Below, in pieces: positions 43,293 through 51,356 of a stretch of DNA of 64,000 bases. The stretch's first letter is position 1. Every line of letters begins with the position of its first letter. Under the pieces are notes generated by a model, which had not been told where the DNA came from, ran no database searches, and saw only the letters and a list, made by a program, of their open reading frames with translations. Both the position numbers and the translations under genes were made by a program. This DNA is from Aldehydirespirator sp963667505 (GTDB taxonomy: Bacteria > Actinomycetota > Acidimicrobiia > Acidimicrobiales > Aldehydirespiratoraceae), in contig OY763490.2 in NCBI GenBank assembly GCA_963667505.2, positions 2,852,001 to 2,916,000 of the forward strand, written 5' to 3'.

Positions 43293-43865
43293 ATGTCGCA
43301 GCAACCAGGCCAACCCCGCATCGCGCCGCTGCCGGAGGCCGAGCGCGACGCCTACGCCCGGGAGCTGCTGGACTTCGCGGGCGGACCCGACGGCGGCGGC
43401 CGCACCCCGAACCTCTGGACCACCCTCGTCCGCCATCCCGGACTGTTCCGGCACTGGATCCCCTTCGGCGGCAAGCTGCTGGCCGGCAAGATCCCGGCGC
43501 GGGATCGAGAGCTGATGATCCTGCGGACCGCTTGGCGGTGCGGAGCGGAGTACGAGTGGGGGCAGCACTGCCGGATCGCCCGTCAGGCCGGCGTCACCGA
43601 CGGCGAGCTGAATCGGATCGCCAGAGGCCCGGCCGCGCCGGGCTGGGATCCGTTCGACGCCGCGCTGCTGCGAGCCGTCGACGAGCTCCACGACGACTCC
43701 CGCATCACCGACGGGACTTGGGCGGTGCTGGCCGACCGGTATGACACCAAGCAGCTGATCGAGGTGCCGATGCTCGTCGGCCAGTACCACTTGGTGGCCT
43801 TCACCATGAACACGCTGCAACTGGAGCACGAGGCCGGCGCCGACCGGTTCCCGGACCTCGTCTGA
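43293..43865 (+). CDS. Carboxymuconolactone decarboxylase-family protein (no CxxC)
   Basis: A 190-residue CMD-domain protein of the type with RCGAEYEWGQHCRIA in place of the CxxC redox motif; LLVGQYHLVAFTMNTL is the C-terminal helix. It is related to, but distinct from, the candidate selenoprotein at 794. ATG 43293 is chosen because the longer frame overlaps the divergent dehydrogenase gene. Probably a hydrolase/decarboxylase-like step rather than peroxide reduction. Confidence 0.87.
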   Translation: MSQQPGQPRIAPLPEAERDAYARELLDFAGGPDGGGRTPNLWTTLVRHPGLFRHWIPFGGKLLAGKIPARDRELMILRTAWRCGAEYEWGQHCRIARQAGVTDGELNRIARGPAAPGWDPFDAALLRAVDELHDDSRITDGTWAVLADRYDTKQLIEVPMLVGQYHLVAFTMNTLQLEHEAGADRFPDLV

Positions 43866-43908
43866 GAAGACGCGCTCCACGGGCGGCCCGCTGGCACGGC
43901 CGGGGCTT

Positions 43909-44400
43909 CTACAGCAGAGCTTGCATGTCCACCGAGTCGATGTACTCGTGGAGGCGGACCAGCTCGAGGTCCTCGTTCAGGAAGTAGATCATCCCGGCCT
44001 GGATGCGCACGGGCTCGCCGTCGGGCCCCTCCGCGGCCAGAACCATCTCCAGCAGGTAACCGCCGGGGAAGACCTGGATGTTGACGTCCTGGCGCTCGCG
44101 ATTCCGCAAGTACTTCAGCTTGTCGATGAGAGCATCGAAGTGGAGGTCGGCCGAGACGGCCTGAGGCTGGCCGGGCACGGCGTAGTTGCGCCAGACGACA
44201 TGGCTGTGCTTGCCTGCCGGCATGTCGGGCATCCGGACCGTGCCGTCGTCGTTCAGCTGTATCGGGTGGCCCTCCTCGAATGGCAGCGGTCCGCTCACTG
44301 AGGCCTCGGCCAGCTCTCGAATGGCGGCGAGGTGCCGCTTCAGGTCCTCCCCCGGCATGGACTGCCAGTCGGGCGGGCTCCATCCTTCGGCTGCAGGCAT
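43909..44400 (-). CDS. NTF2-like protein
   Basis: A 163-residue protein with an N-terminal helical region and a C-terminal half that looks NTF2/SnoaL-like: GGYLLEMVLAAEGPDGEPVRIQ strands, then NEDLELVRLHEYIDSVDM. Relatives are epoxide-hydrolase-like or ketosteroid-isomerase-like, but no catalytic set is obvious. It is divergent from the SDR/small protein/Rieske operon. Confidence 0.65.
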   Translation of the reverse strand: MPAAEGWSPPDWQSMPGEDLKRHLAAIRELAEASVSGPLPFEEGHPIQLNDDGTVRMPDMPAGKHSHVVWRNYAVPGQPQAVSADLHFDALIDKLKYLRNRERQDVNIQVFPGGYLLEMVLAAEGPDGEPVRIQAGMIYFLNEDLELVRLHEYIDSVDMQALL

Positions 44401-44433
44401 TACGACCCCTCGGTGCGCTGGATTATGCTGACT

Positions 44434-44445
44434 CGCATATTTTCG
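44434..44445. promoter_or_regulatory. CGCATATTTTCG element (copy B)
   Basis: 11 of 12 bases match the element at 25979-25990. Both lie in the divergent region just upstream of the paralogous SDR/Rieske/small-protein operons. Confidence 0.4.
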
Positions 44446-44472
44446 TCACGATGTCGCGAAGGTGTCAAATGG

Positions 44473-44507
44473 CCGGGGTGACTCGATGGCCCGGGGTGAC
44501 TCGATGG
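44473..44507. repeat. 18-bp tandem duplication over an SDR start site
   Basis: CCGGGGTGACTCGATGG occurs twice at an 18-bp offset. Each copy carries GGGGTGA and an in-frame ATG (44486 and 44504), giving the peptide repeat ARGDSM. Confidence 0.8.
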
Positions 44508-45256
44508 ACACGAGCGAACTGAGGGGCAAGGCGGCCGTCATCACCGGCGGTGCAGGGACGATCGGCCGGGCCTTGGCACGACACCTCGTCGAGGCCGAAG
44601 TCCGCGTCACCCTGGCCGACATCGAGACCGGCAGCGGCACAGCCCTGGCTTCGGAGCTCGGCTGCGGCTTCATAGAGACCGATGTGCGCGACCCCGGCGA
44701 CAACGAGCGGATGATCGCGGCCGCGGTCGACCGCCACGGACGGTTGGACCTGGTCTTCTTGAATGCCGGCGTGTCGATGCAGAGCCTCGATGCGAGCCTG
44801 CCCTACGACCCGGCCGGCATCGATCTTGACGCATACCGGCGGATCCTGTCGGTCAACATCGACGGCGCCGTGTTCGGCGTGTCGGCCGCGCTCGGTGCGC
44901 TGGAACAGAACGGCGGCGGGGCCATCGTCGTCACGGCTTCGGTCGCGGGGCTCATCGCCTGGCCCCCCGACCCGGTGTACACCATCTCCAAGCACGGGCT
45001 GGTCGGCTACGTCCGCTCGATCGCGCCGGCGCTGCATGAGCGGGGCATCACCGTCGACGCGGTGTGCCCCGGCGCCACGGGCCACTTCGGACCCGGCCAG
45101 GTCCCCGAAGGGCTGGCTGTCCTGGCGCCGGAGGCGCTCGCGGCGGCCATGCTCGAGATCGGCACCGACGGAGGGACCGGGCGGGCGGCCAGTGTTGTGG
45201 CCGGCCGCGAACCCGTGGTGCAATTCCATGAGTTCGGCGAAGTCGAGGGCTTCTGA
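44504..45256 (+). CDS. Short-chain dehydrogenase/reductase (Rieske operon B)
   Basis: A 250-residue SDR with TGGAGTIG (~14-21), LNAGVS, VTASVAG and catalytic YTISK. Three in-frame starts exist: GTG 44462, ATG 44486 and ATG 44504; the last two are copies of an 18-bp duplication. I chose 44504, which places the Rossmann strand at the usual distance. It precedes the small protein and Rieske oxygenase, so it probably oxidises the oxygenase product. The equivalent SDR in operon A is internally deleted. Confidence 0.88.
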   Translation: MDTSELRGKAAVITGGAGTIGRALARHLVEAEVRVTLADIETGSGTALASELGCGFIETDVRDPGDNERMIAAAVDRHGRLDLVFLNAGVSMQSLDASLPYDPAGIDLDAYRRILSVNIDGAVFGVSAALGALEQNGGGAIVVTASVAGLIAWPPDPVYTISKHGLVGYVRSIAPALHERGITVDAVCPGATGHFGPGQVPEGLAVLAPEALAAAMLEIGTDGGTGRAASVVAGREPVVQFHEFGEVEGF

Positions 45257-45282
45257 GCAGGAGACAGCAGAGGGGGACGCGA

Positions 45283-45510
45283 ATGTCGGGACTGAAGCAC
45301 CCGCTCAGCGGCGCGGTGTACGACCTCGCAGAGGACGGCGCGATCCGGGTCACCACCGCGGACAGCTCGGGCACCTTCGACAAGAACGGCGTCTGGATCA
45401 GCGGCGACCTTCGCTCCTGCGATCCGCAGATGTGCAACTGGATCGCCTCGGGCGTGTACAAGCTGGCTCCCCGCCGACCGACCTCGTACCGGACGGAGGA
45501 GGAGTCGTGA
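45283..45510 (+). CDS. Small protein with WISGDLRxCDPQxC core, Rieske partner (copy B)
   Basis: A 75-residue protein starting SGLKHPLSGAVYDL with the core WISGDLRSCDPQMCNW. It is collinear with the 71-residue protein at 24012-24227. ATG 45283 has GGGGGA upstream. Its stop overlaps the Rieske GTG as GTGA. In operon A the order is reversed (Rieske first), so the linkage survived rearrangement. The family is not recognised. Confidence 0.85.
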   Translation: MSGLKHPLSGAVYDLAEDGAIRVTTADSSGTFDKNGVWISGDLRSCDPQMCNWIASGVYKLAPRRPTSYRTEEES

Positions 45511-46871
45511 CCCGCGCCGCACCGCTGCGTCCGGGGTCGGCCAAGCCCGCCTACCAGCAGATCCTGGACACTGACACCCACCCGGTGCCGGAGGTGCTGC
45601 GCCGGACCAGCGACGTCCGCTTCACCGACGCCGACATTGAAGTCTCGCGGTACACCAGCCGCTCGTTCCACGAGCTGGAGAAGGAGAGGGTCTGGAGCCG
45701 GGTGTGGCAGATGGCCTGTCGCAGCGAGGACATCGCCGAGGTGGGCGACACCCTTCGCTACGACATCGCCGACCGGTCGTATCTGCTCGTGCGAACCGCC
45801 CCCGACGTCATCAAGGGCTACTACAACGCCTGCCTGCACCGCGGCCGGATGCTGCGGGAGCACGACGGGCGGGTGAACGAGATCCGCTGCCCGTTCCACG
45901 GGTTCTGCTGGGAGCTCGACGGCCGCCTGAAGCAGGTTCCGTCGGACTGGGACTTCCCCCACGTCCACGAGCGCGCCGAGGAGTTCCAGCTGCCCGAGGT
46001 CAAGGTGGACACCTGGGGCGGCTTCGTGTTCATCAACCCCGACGACGACTGCGAGCCGCTGGCGTCGTTCCTGGGCGACCTGCCCGACCATTTCGCCGGC
46101 TGGGATCTGGAGAACCGGTACAAGAGCGCGCACGCCGCGAAGGTCATCCGCTGCAACTGGAAGGTGGCGTCGGAGGCCTTCTCGGAGGCGCTCCACGTGG
46201 TGGCCACCCATCCCCAGATCCTGCCGAGCATCGGCGACGCGATCACGCAGTACGACGTGTGGGGGAACTTCAGCCGGGCCATCTCCCCCAACAACGTGCC
46301 GAGCCCGCACCTGCGCTGGACCCCGACCGAGCAGCAGATGTTCGACGTGCGGACCGACCGGCGTCTGGGCGACGACCCGGTGCAGGTGGTCCCCGAGGGC
46401 ATGACCGCCAGGGAGTTCACCGCCCAGGTCGGGCGCCAGATGTGGAGACCCGTCGTGGGCAATCGCGTCGACCGGATGTGCGACGCCGAGTTCAACGACT
46501 CGATCTACTACACCGTGTTCCCCAACTTCCACCCCTGGGGGGCGTTCAACGCCATCACCTATCGCTTCCGGCCCAACGGCGACGACCACGAGAGCTGCAT
46601 CATGGAGTGCATGTTCCTGCTGCCCTTCGCAGAAGGACAGCGGCCCCCGGCGGCCAAGATCAACTGGCTCGGTCCCGATGACGCGTGGTCGGAACACGCA
46701 CCGGAGCTCGGAAGCCTGGCCCGGGTCTTCGACCAGGACACGTTCAACCTGCCGAGAATGCAGGAGGGCCTCCGGACCATGAAGAAGCCGGGCGTCACCC
46801 TGGCCAACTACCAGGAACTGAAGGTCCGCCACATCCATGTGCTGCTCGACGAGTGGATCAGCCGCGACTGA
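45507..46871 (+). CDS. Rieske non-haem iron oxygenase, large subunit (copy B)
   Basis: A 454-residue paralogue of the 24224-25651 oxygenase: Rieske motifs CLHRGRML and CPFHGFCW, catalytic EALHVVATHP, and shared blocks YTVFPNFHPWGAFN and YRFRPNGDDH. It lacks the Pro/Gly N-terminal repeat of copy A. GTG 45507 overlaps the small-protein stop and has GGAGGAGGAG upstream. A SnoaL-like gene follows. Confidence 0.93.
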   Translation: MTRAAPLRPGSAKPAYQQILDTDTHPVPEVLRRTSDVRFTDADIEVSRYTSRSFHELEKERVWSRVWQMACRSEDIAEVGDTLRYDIADRSYLLVRTAPDVIKGYYNACLHRGRMLREHDGRVNEIRCPFHGFCWELDGRLKQVPSDWDFPHVHERAEEFQLPEVKVDTWGGFVFINPDDDCEPLASFLGDLPDHFAGWDLENRYKSAHAAKVIRCNWKVASEAFSEALHVVATHPQILPSIGDAITQYDVWGNFSRAISPNNVPSPHLRWTPTEQQMFDVRTDRRLGDDPVQVVPEGMTAREFTAQVGRQMWRPVVGNRVDRMCDAEFNDSIYYTVFPNFHPWGAFNAITYRFRPNGDDHESCIMECMFLLPFAEGQRPPAAKINWLGPDDAWSEHAPELGSLARVFDQDTFNLPRMQEGLRTMKKPGVTLANYQELKVRHIHVLLDEWISRD

Positions 46872-46888
46872 CGGCTGGAGCCCCACCC

Positions 46889-47329
46889 ATGGATCTTGAA
46901 CACGTCGCGGACGAGCTGGAGATCAGGCGGCTCGTCGACACGTTCTGCGACGGCGTCAACAGCCGGGACGGCGCGCTGTGGGGCTCGGTCTGGGACGACG
47001 AGAGCGCGACGTTCTGCCTGAGCGGCGCCCAACGGTCGGGCAAGGACGCCATCGTCGCCGGGTTCGTCGACGGGATCGAGGCCTACGACCTGCTGGTGCA
47101 GGTGGCCACCAACGGCCGCATCGACATCGACGGGGACACGGCGACGGGCCGGTGGTACATCCTCGAGATCGGCCGGCTTCGCGACGGATCCTCGTCGCAG
47201 CAGGTGGCGCTGTGCCGCGACCAGTACCGGCGCACCGCCGCCGGGTGGCGGCTCCGTCGCCGAGAGGTCGAGCGCATCTACAAGGGCGGCGCTGCTCTGG
47301 CGGGGTGGGCGAGGCCGCCTCCGGGCTGA
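46889..47329 (+). CDS. SnoaL/NTF2-like protein
   Basis: A 146-residue SnoaL-like protein (ELEIRRLVDTFCDGVNSRD, GRIDIDGDTATGRWYILE, AAGWRLRRREVERIYK). ATG 46889 has GGAG upstream, 17 bp after the Rieske stop. Small NTF2-fold proteins serve as beta subunits of ring-hydroxylating dioxygenases, so a subunit role is possible, although the sequence is closer to SnoaL types. Confidence 0.82.
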   Translation: MDLEHVADELEIRRLVDTFCDGVNSRDGALWGSVWDDESATFCLSGAQRSGKDAIVAGFVDGIEAYDLLVQVATNGRIDIDGDTATGRWYILEIGRLRDGSSSQQVALCRDQYRRTAAGWRLRRREVERIYKGGAALAGWARPPPG

Positions 47330-47332
47330 GGT

Positions 47333-47374
47333 CGTGTCGGAATCTCGGTGCGATTCCTGTGGGCATACGACACG
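47333..47374. terminator. Nested inverted repeats between convergent genes (possible terminator)
   Basis: CGTGTCG (47333-47339) pairs with CGACACG (47368-47374), and GGAATC (47339-47344) pairs with GATTCC (47352-47357). A short T-rich run follows on the plus strand. It lies between the convergent SnoaL-like and FAD oxidoreductase genes. Confidence 0.4.
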
Positions 47375-47445
47375 TTTCTCACCCGAGTTTCCTTGGACTC
47401 CCAAAGAGGTCGAGAGAAGGGGACCGCGCCGGGGCCTAGACGGCC

Positions 47446-48549
47446 TTACCGGAACCGGGCCGGATCCAGTGCCCTCACCGCATCCGGCTCCAGCGGCGGC
47501 ACCTCCCCCAGGATGAGCGCAGCCGCCAGCCGTCCCATGGCCGGCGAGGTCTTGATGCCGTAGCCGCCCTGACCGGCGAGCCAGAAGAACCCCGGACAGT
47601 CGGGGTCGAAGCCGACCACGGGAACGCTGTCGGCTGCGAAGGTGCGCAGCCCGGCCCAGGTGCGGCGCACACCCCGGACCTGCAGGGTGGTGGCCGCCTC
47701 CAGCTCCTCGACGCCCACGGCGATGTCCTCCATCTCGGGCCGGGCGTCGCAGGGCTCGCTCGGGGTCTCGTCCACGGGCGACACCAGCAGCATCGACCCC
47801 TCGGGCTCGAAGTAGAAGCGGTTGCCGATGTCCCAAACCATCGGCCAGCCCGAGGCGTCGATCCCCGACGGCGGAGGGAACACGAACACCGATCGGCGCA
47901 GCGGACACAGACCCAGCGGGGCGACCCCGGCCAGCGCGGCCAACTGGTCGCACCACGCCCCGGCCGCGTTCACCACCACGTCGCAGTCGAGCGACCGCTC
48001 GCCGGCCTGCACCCGCCAGCCGCCGGCGCGCTCGGCGGCCGACACGGCCCCGGCGCTGAGGCATAGCTCGGCCCCCTTGCGTCGGGCGCCCCGCAGAAAG
48101 CCCTGCAGCAGCCCGTCCACATCGATGGTCATGGCCCGGGGCTCGAAGACCCCGGCCGCGGCGGCCTCCGGGAGCAGCACTTCGACCAGGGCCCGGCACT
48201 GCGACGAGTCGAGGCGGCTCACCTCCACGCCCGCCGCCTCCGCAGCCGTCGCCTTGGCGTCCAGGCTGTGGCGCTCGCCGGCCCGGGCGATCCACAGCAG
48301 GCCCCGGGGCGACAGCAGGTCGTGCTCCGCGAATCCTTGCGGGGGCTCGGCCAGGAACGGGCGGCTGGCCGCGGCCAGCAGGCGCACCACCGGGGCGCCG
48401 GAGGTCTCGGTGTGCAGGGCGGCCGAACGGCCGGTGGCGTGGGCGCCGGCCTGGGCCTCGCGCTCGACGACGACCACCGAGGCCGTCGGAGCCAGGTGCC
48501 AGGCCGCGCTGGCGCCCGCTATCCCGGCCCCGATGACCACCACGCGCAT
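47446..48549 (-). CDS. FAD-dependent oxidoreductase (DAO/glycine-oxidase-like)
   Basis: A 367-residue DAO-family flavoprotein. VIGAGIAGASAAWHL (~4-18) is the FAD-binding motif, followed by GRSAALHTETSG, a substrate domain, and the C-terminal GFFWLAGQGGYGIKTSPAMG that closes the FAD site. It would oxidise a C-N bond of an amino acid or amine. ATG 48549 is the start. It is divergent from the amidohydrolase at 48816, with a GTATAC palindrome between them. Confidence 0.92.
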   Translation of the reverse strand: MRVVVIGAGIAGASAAWHLAPTASVVVVEREAQAGAHATGRSAALHTETSGAPVVRLLAAASRPFLAEPPQGFAEHDLLSPRGLLWIARAGERHSLDAKATAAEAAGVEVSRLDSSQCRALVEVLLPEAAAAGVFEPRAMTIDVDGLLQGFLRGARRKGAELCLSAGAVSAAERAGGWRVQAGERSLDCDVVVNAAGAWCDQLAALAGVAPLGLCPLRRSVFVFPPPSGIDASGWPMVWDIGNRFYFEPEGSMLLVSPVDETPSEPCDARPEMEDIAVGVEELEAATTLQVRGVRRTWAGLRTFAADSVPVVGFDPDCPGFFWLAGQGGYGIKTSPAMGRLAAALILGEVPPLEPDAVRALDPARFR

Positions 48550-48736
48550 CCGATCAGCCTGCCACGAAGACAGACTCCAGCGGCCCGAGCATTCCGAACA
48601 GCGGCGAGCCGCCCGAGCAGCAGCGAGCACAAGCGGGCATCCCGACCGAACCGAACCTGCCGCGGCAACGGGTCGCGCACGACGGCGGATTCGCAAGGCG
48701 GGAACATCGGCTCCAATGCGAGGGGGGCCGGACAGG

Positions 48737-48746
48737 CGGTATACAA
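48737..48746. promoter_or_regulatory. GTATAC-centred site (candidate operator)
   Basis: CGGTATACAA lies 70 bp upstream of the amidohydrolase start at 48816 in the divergent region with the FAD oxidoreductase. It shares GTATACAA with the sites at 728-756 and 2362-2371. The rest of this ~266-bp gap shows no gene. Confidence 0.45.
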
Positions 48747-48815
48747 TCCGGCCCCGCGGATCGGCCTGGCACACAGCCGCCCGCGCGGCCGCAGGGTGCC
48801 ACCAGGAGGAGCGGA

Positions 48816-50012
48816 GTGCGCGACGGACTGACAATCATTGACACCGACACCCATGTGTGGCCGTCGGTGGAGGTGCTCAAGCGCTACGCCGACCAGAAGT
48901 TGCTAGACCGCTGGGACAGCGAACTGGCCCAGTACGAGCGCCGGGTGGAGCTGCCCCTCACCTACGGCGACCCTGAGGGGCCGTGGACCAACCTGAGCAT
49001 CGAGCCCCGCGGCTACCTGCGGGAGATCGGCGAGAAGTCGCACCTCGAGGAGAATCTCGGAGCAGGCGGACGGGCCGCGCTGGAAGGCAAGATCCGGGGC
49101 CTGGTGGTCACCGAGGACTCCCCCCGCCACGGCGTCGGCCACGACAACTGCGAGGGCCGCATCGCCGACATGGACCGCGAGGGCGTCGACGTTCACCTGC
49201 TGATCCCCGGCACCTGGCCGCAGTCGGTGACGGTGTGCCCCACCGACGTGGCGACCGGCCTGTACGAGTCCTACGCCCGCTACATGGCCGACTTCTGCTC
49301 CATCGACACCGACCGGCTCAAGAGCCTGCTGCTGCTCACCGGCGAGGACGTGGAATGGTCGGTGGGCCACGTCGAGGAGTGCGGCAACCAGCCGTCGGTG
49401 GCCGGGGCGATGCTGGCGCTGGCCGAGGGCTTCCCCATCGACGACCCCGATCTGGAGCCGATCTGGGCCGCCATGGCGGCCGCGGACCTGCCGCTGCTGC
49501 ACCACTCGTTCTTCTACGAGCCTCCGTACTTCCCCGGCTACCGCGACGTGTGGGACAACATCGTGGTGGCCCGCACCGCGGCACACCCGTGGGGGGCGCA
49601 GCTGCGGCTGGCCTACCTGCTGCTGTCGGGCGTGTTCGACCGGTATCCCAACTTCCGGGTGGGGTTCTCCGAGACAGGCTGCGGCTGGCTGCCGGAATGG
49701 CTGCTGCGTCTCGACGGGCAGTCCAAGCACCTCAAGAGCAAGGGCCCGGCGCTGGCGATGCTGCCTTCGGAGTACGCCCGGGCGGGCCGCGTCTACTGCG
49801 GCATCGAGCTCTACGAGGGCCCCAAGATCTACGACTACGTCGACAGCGTGCTCGGCGACGGAGTGCTCATGTACCAGTCGGACTTCCCCCACGCCCAGTG
49901 CCGGTTCCCCGACTCGCCCGGCGCTGCGCTGGCCTGGGGGATTGAAGACGACGCCAAACGCGAGAAACTGTTCTCGGGCAACGCCGCCCGGTTCCTGCGC
50001 ATGGCGGCCTGA
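48816..50012 (+). CDS. Amidohydrolase-2 (ACMSD-like) family protein
   Basis: A 398-residue amidohydrolase-2 protein: IDTDTHVWPS at the N-terminus, LPLLHHSFFYEPPYFPGYRD in the middle, and MYQSDFPHAQCRFPDSP with the conserved Asp near the end. It is a paralogue in family, not close in sequence, to the one at 32521. GTG 48816 has AGGAG four bases upstream. Two cupin genes follow on the same strand, suggesting a ring-cleavage and decarboxylation or hydrolysis route. Confidence 0.9.
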   Translation: MRDGLTIIDTDTHVWPSVEVLKRYADQKLLDRWDSELAQYERRVELPLTYGDPEGPWTNLSIEPRGYLREIGEKSHLEENLGAGGRAALEGKIRGLVVTEDSPRHGVGHDNCEGRIADMDREGVDVHLLIPGTWPQSVTVCPTDVATGLYESYARYMADFCSIDTDRLKSLLLLTGEDVEWSVGHVEECGNQPSVAGAMLALAEGFPIDDPDLEPIWAAMAAADLPLLHHSFFYEPPYFPGYRDVWDNIVVARTAAHPWGAQLRLAYLLLSGVFDRYPNFRVGFSETGCGWLPEWLLRLDGQSKHLKSKGPALAMLPSEYARAGRVYCGIELYEGPKIYDYVDSVLGDGVLMYQSDFPHAQCRFPDSPGAALAWGIEDDAKREKLFSGNAARFLRMAA

Positions 50013-50086
50013 CCTGCGCCGCAGCCATCAGCACAACCAACGTTCTCAGGCACGCGACACCCAAGAGACAGGACAGAGGACCAACG

Positions 50087-50710
50087 ATGGTCGAACGAGA
50101 GCAGACGAGGCTGCGCGAGCGTGACCGCAGCACCGAGGACCGCCACCCCTACGAGGTGTTCTTCTCGGCGTTCAAGGAGAGGCGCGACCTGGCCAACAGC
50201 GGCCAGGTGGTGATCAAGGGCAAGGACCTTCCCTGGCAGCAGTCCCGGCAGGGCCGCAGCAAGTACTACCTGCACATGCGGGCCGAGAACCGGGCCGTGC
50301 AGGACTGGATGGTGTTCCGCAAGGACATCCAGACCGAGTCGGGGGCCCACACCCACCAAGGCGGGCTGGTGATCTACGTCACCCGGGGCGCGGGCTACAG
50401 CGTGTTCGACGGCGTGGAGTACCACTGGAAGCCCGGCGACCTGCTGATCCTGCCGGTGAAGCCGGGCGGGGTGGAGCACCAGCACTTCAACTACGACGAC
50501 TCTCAGAGCTCTCAGTGGATCGCCTTCATCTACATCCCGTTCCTGTTCCAGACCGGCTCGATGCTGGCCCAGGTGAAGGAGCAGTCGAACTGGCGGGAGA
50601 TTGCGGCCAAGGACACCGGTGCCGACGACAGCAGCGACGGCGAGGCTGCCGTTGAGGATCCGATCGTGGCCGTCACCCGGATCATCGGCGAGCGGGCCGG
50701 CGATGGCTGA
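50087..50710 (+). CDS. Cupin-domain protein, first of a pair
   Basis: A 207-residue single-cupin protein. The cupin motif 1 region is ESGAHTHQGGLVIYVTRGAG and motif 2 is KPGDLLILPVKPGGVEHQHFN; the His residues could bind a metal. ATG 50087 has AGGA upstream. It overlaps the second cupin gene by 8 bp, so the two may form one bicupin-like enzyme such as a ring-cleaving dioxygenase. Confidence 0.87.
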   Translation: MVEREQTRLRERDRSTEDRHPYEVFFSAFKERRDLANSGQVVIKGKDLPWQQSRQGRSKYYLHMRAENRAVQDWMVFRKDIQTESGAHTHQGGLVIYVTRGAGYSVFDGVEYHWKPGDLLILPVKPGGVEHQHFNYDDSQSSQWIAFIYIPFLFQTGSMLAQVKEQSNWREIAAKDTGADDSSDGEAAVEDPIVAVTRIIGERAGDG

Positions 50711-51239
50711 CGAGACGGCCGTCACCGACACCGAGGCAATGGCCGAAGAGATGGCTGCGACGCTCTATGACCTGACCTTCGCGGAGTCGCGGGCCGAGCG
50801 CGACCGCCGGGCCCAGGCCAGGAACCTGATCGGACGGGAGGACTGCGAGCCCGAGCTCAACCGCATGGGAACGATGCGCTGGTACCTGCATCCCCATCTG
50901 GATACTCCCAGCACTCGGGCCCTCTACTTCCACGAGTTGGAGATCCCGCAGAACTCCAACAGCGGCAAGCTCTACTGCCAGGGCGGGATGATCCACTTCG
51001 TGCTCGTCGGCAGCGGCCACACCGTGCTCGACGGCCGGGCCCACGAGTGGGAGGAAGGCGACGTCATCGCGATCCCCATCAGGGAGTCCGGCGTCACCTA
51101 TCAGCACTTCAACACCGGTGTCGGCCCGACCCGGATGCTGGTGTGCTGGGCCAACCTCGACTCGGCCATCAGCCCCGAGGGCGGGGTCGCCATGGAGGTG
51201 CTGGAGCCCTGCCCCGAGTGGCAGGCCCGGCACGGCTGA
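50703..51239 (+). CDS. Cupin-domain protein, second of a pair
   Basis: A 178-residue cupin with motif 1 around CQGGMIHFVLVGSGHTVLDG and motif 2 around EEGDVIAIPIRESGVTYQHFN. ATG 50703 overlaps the first cupin gene. Fewer His are in motif 1 than in the partner, so it may be the structural half of the pair. Confidence 0.85.
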   Translation: MADETAVTDTEAMAEEMAATLYDLTFAESRAERDRRAQARNLIGREDCEPELNRMGTMRWYLHPHLDTPSTRALYFHELEIPQNSNSGKLYCQGGMIHFVLVGSGHTVLDGRAHEWEEGDVIAIPIRESGVTYQHFNTGVGPTRMLVCWANLDSAISPEGGVAMEVLEPCPEWQARHG

Positions 51240-51356
51240 GCACGGTCAGGGCCGCGGCGATGCAGGCCTGCCCCCGATGACGCCGATGACGGGCACCGCG
51301 GCCCGGTCGACAGCGGACAGCGCCGAGACTGCCCCGGCGACGGCACAATTCCCCCG

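Noticed and set aside
43293..43865. A second selenoprotein in the other CMD-family gene
   Set aside because: Its frame has no internal TGA and the redox Cys motif is replaced by CGAEYEWGQH, a known CMD subtype.
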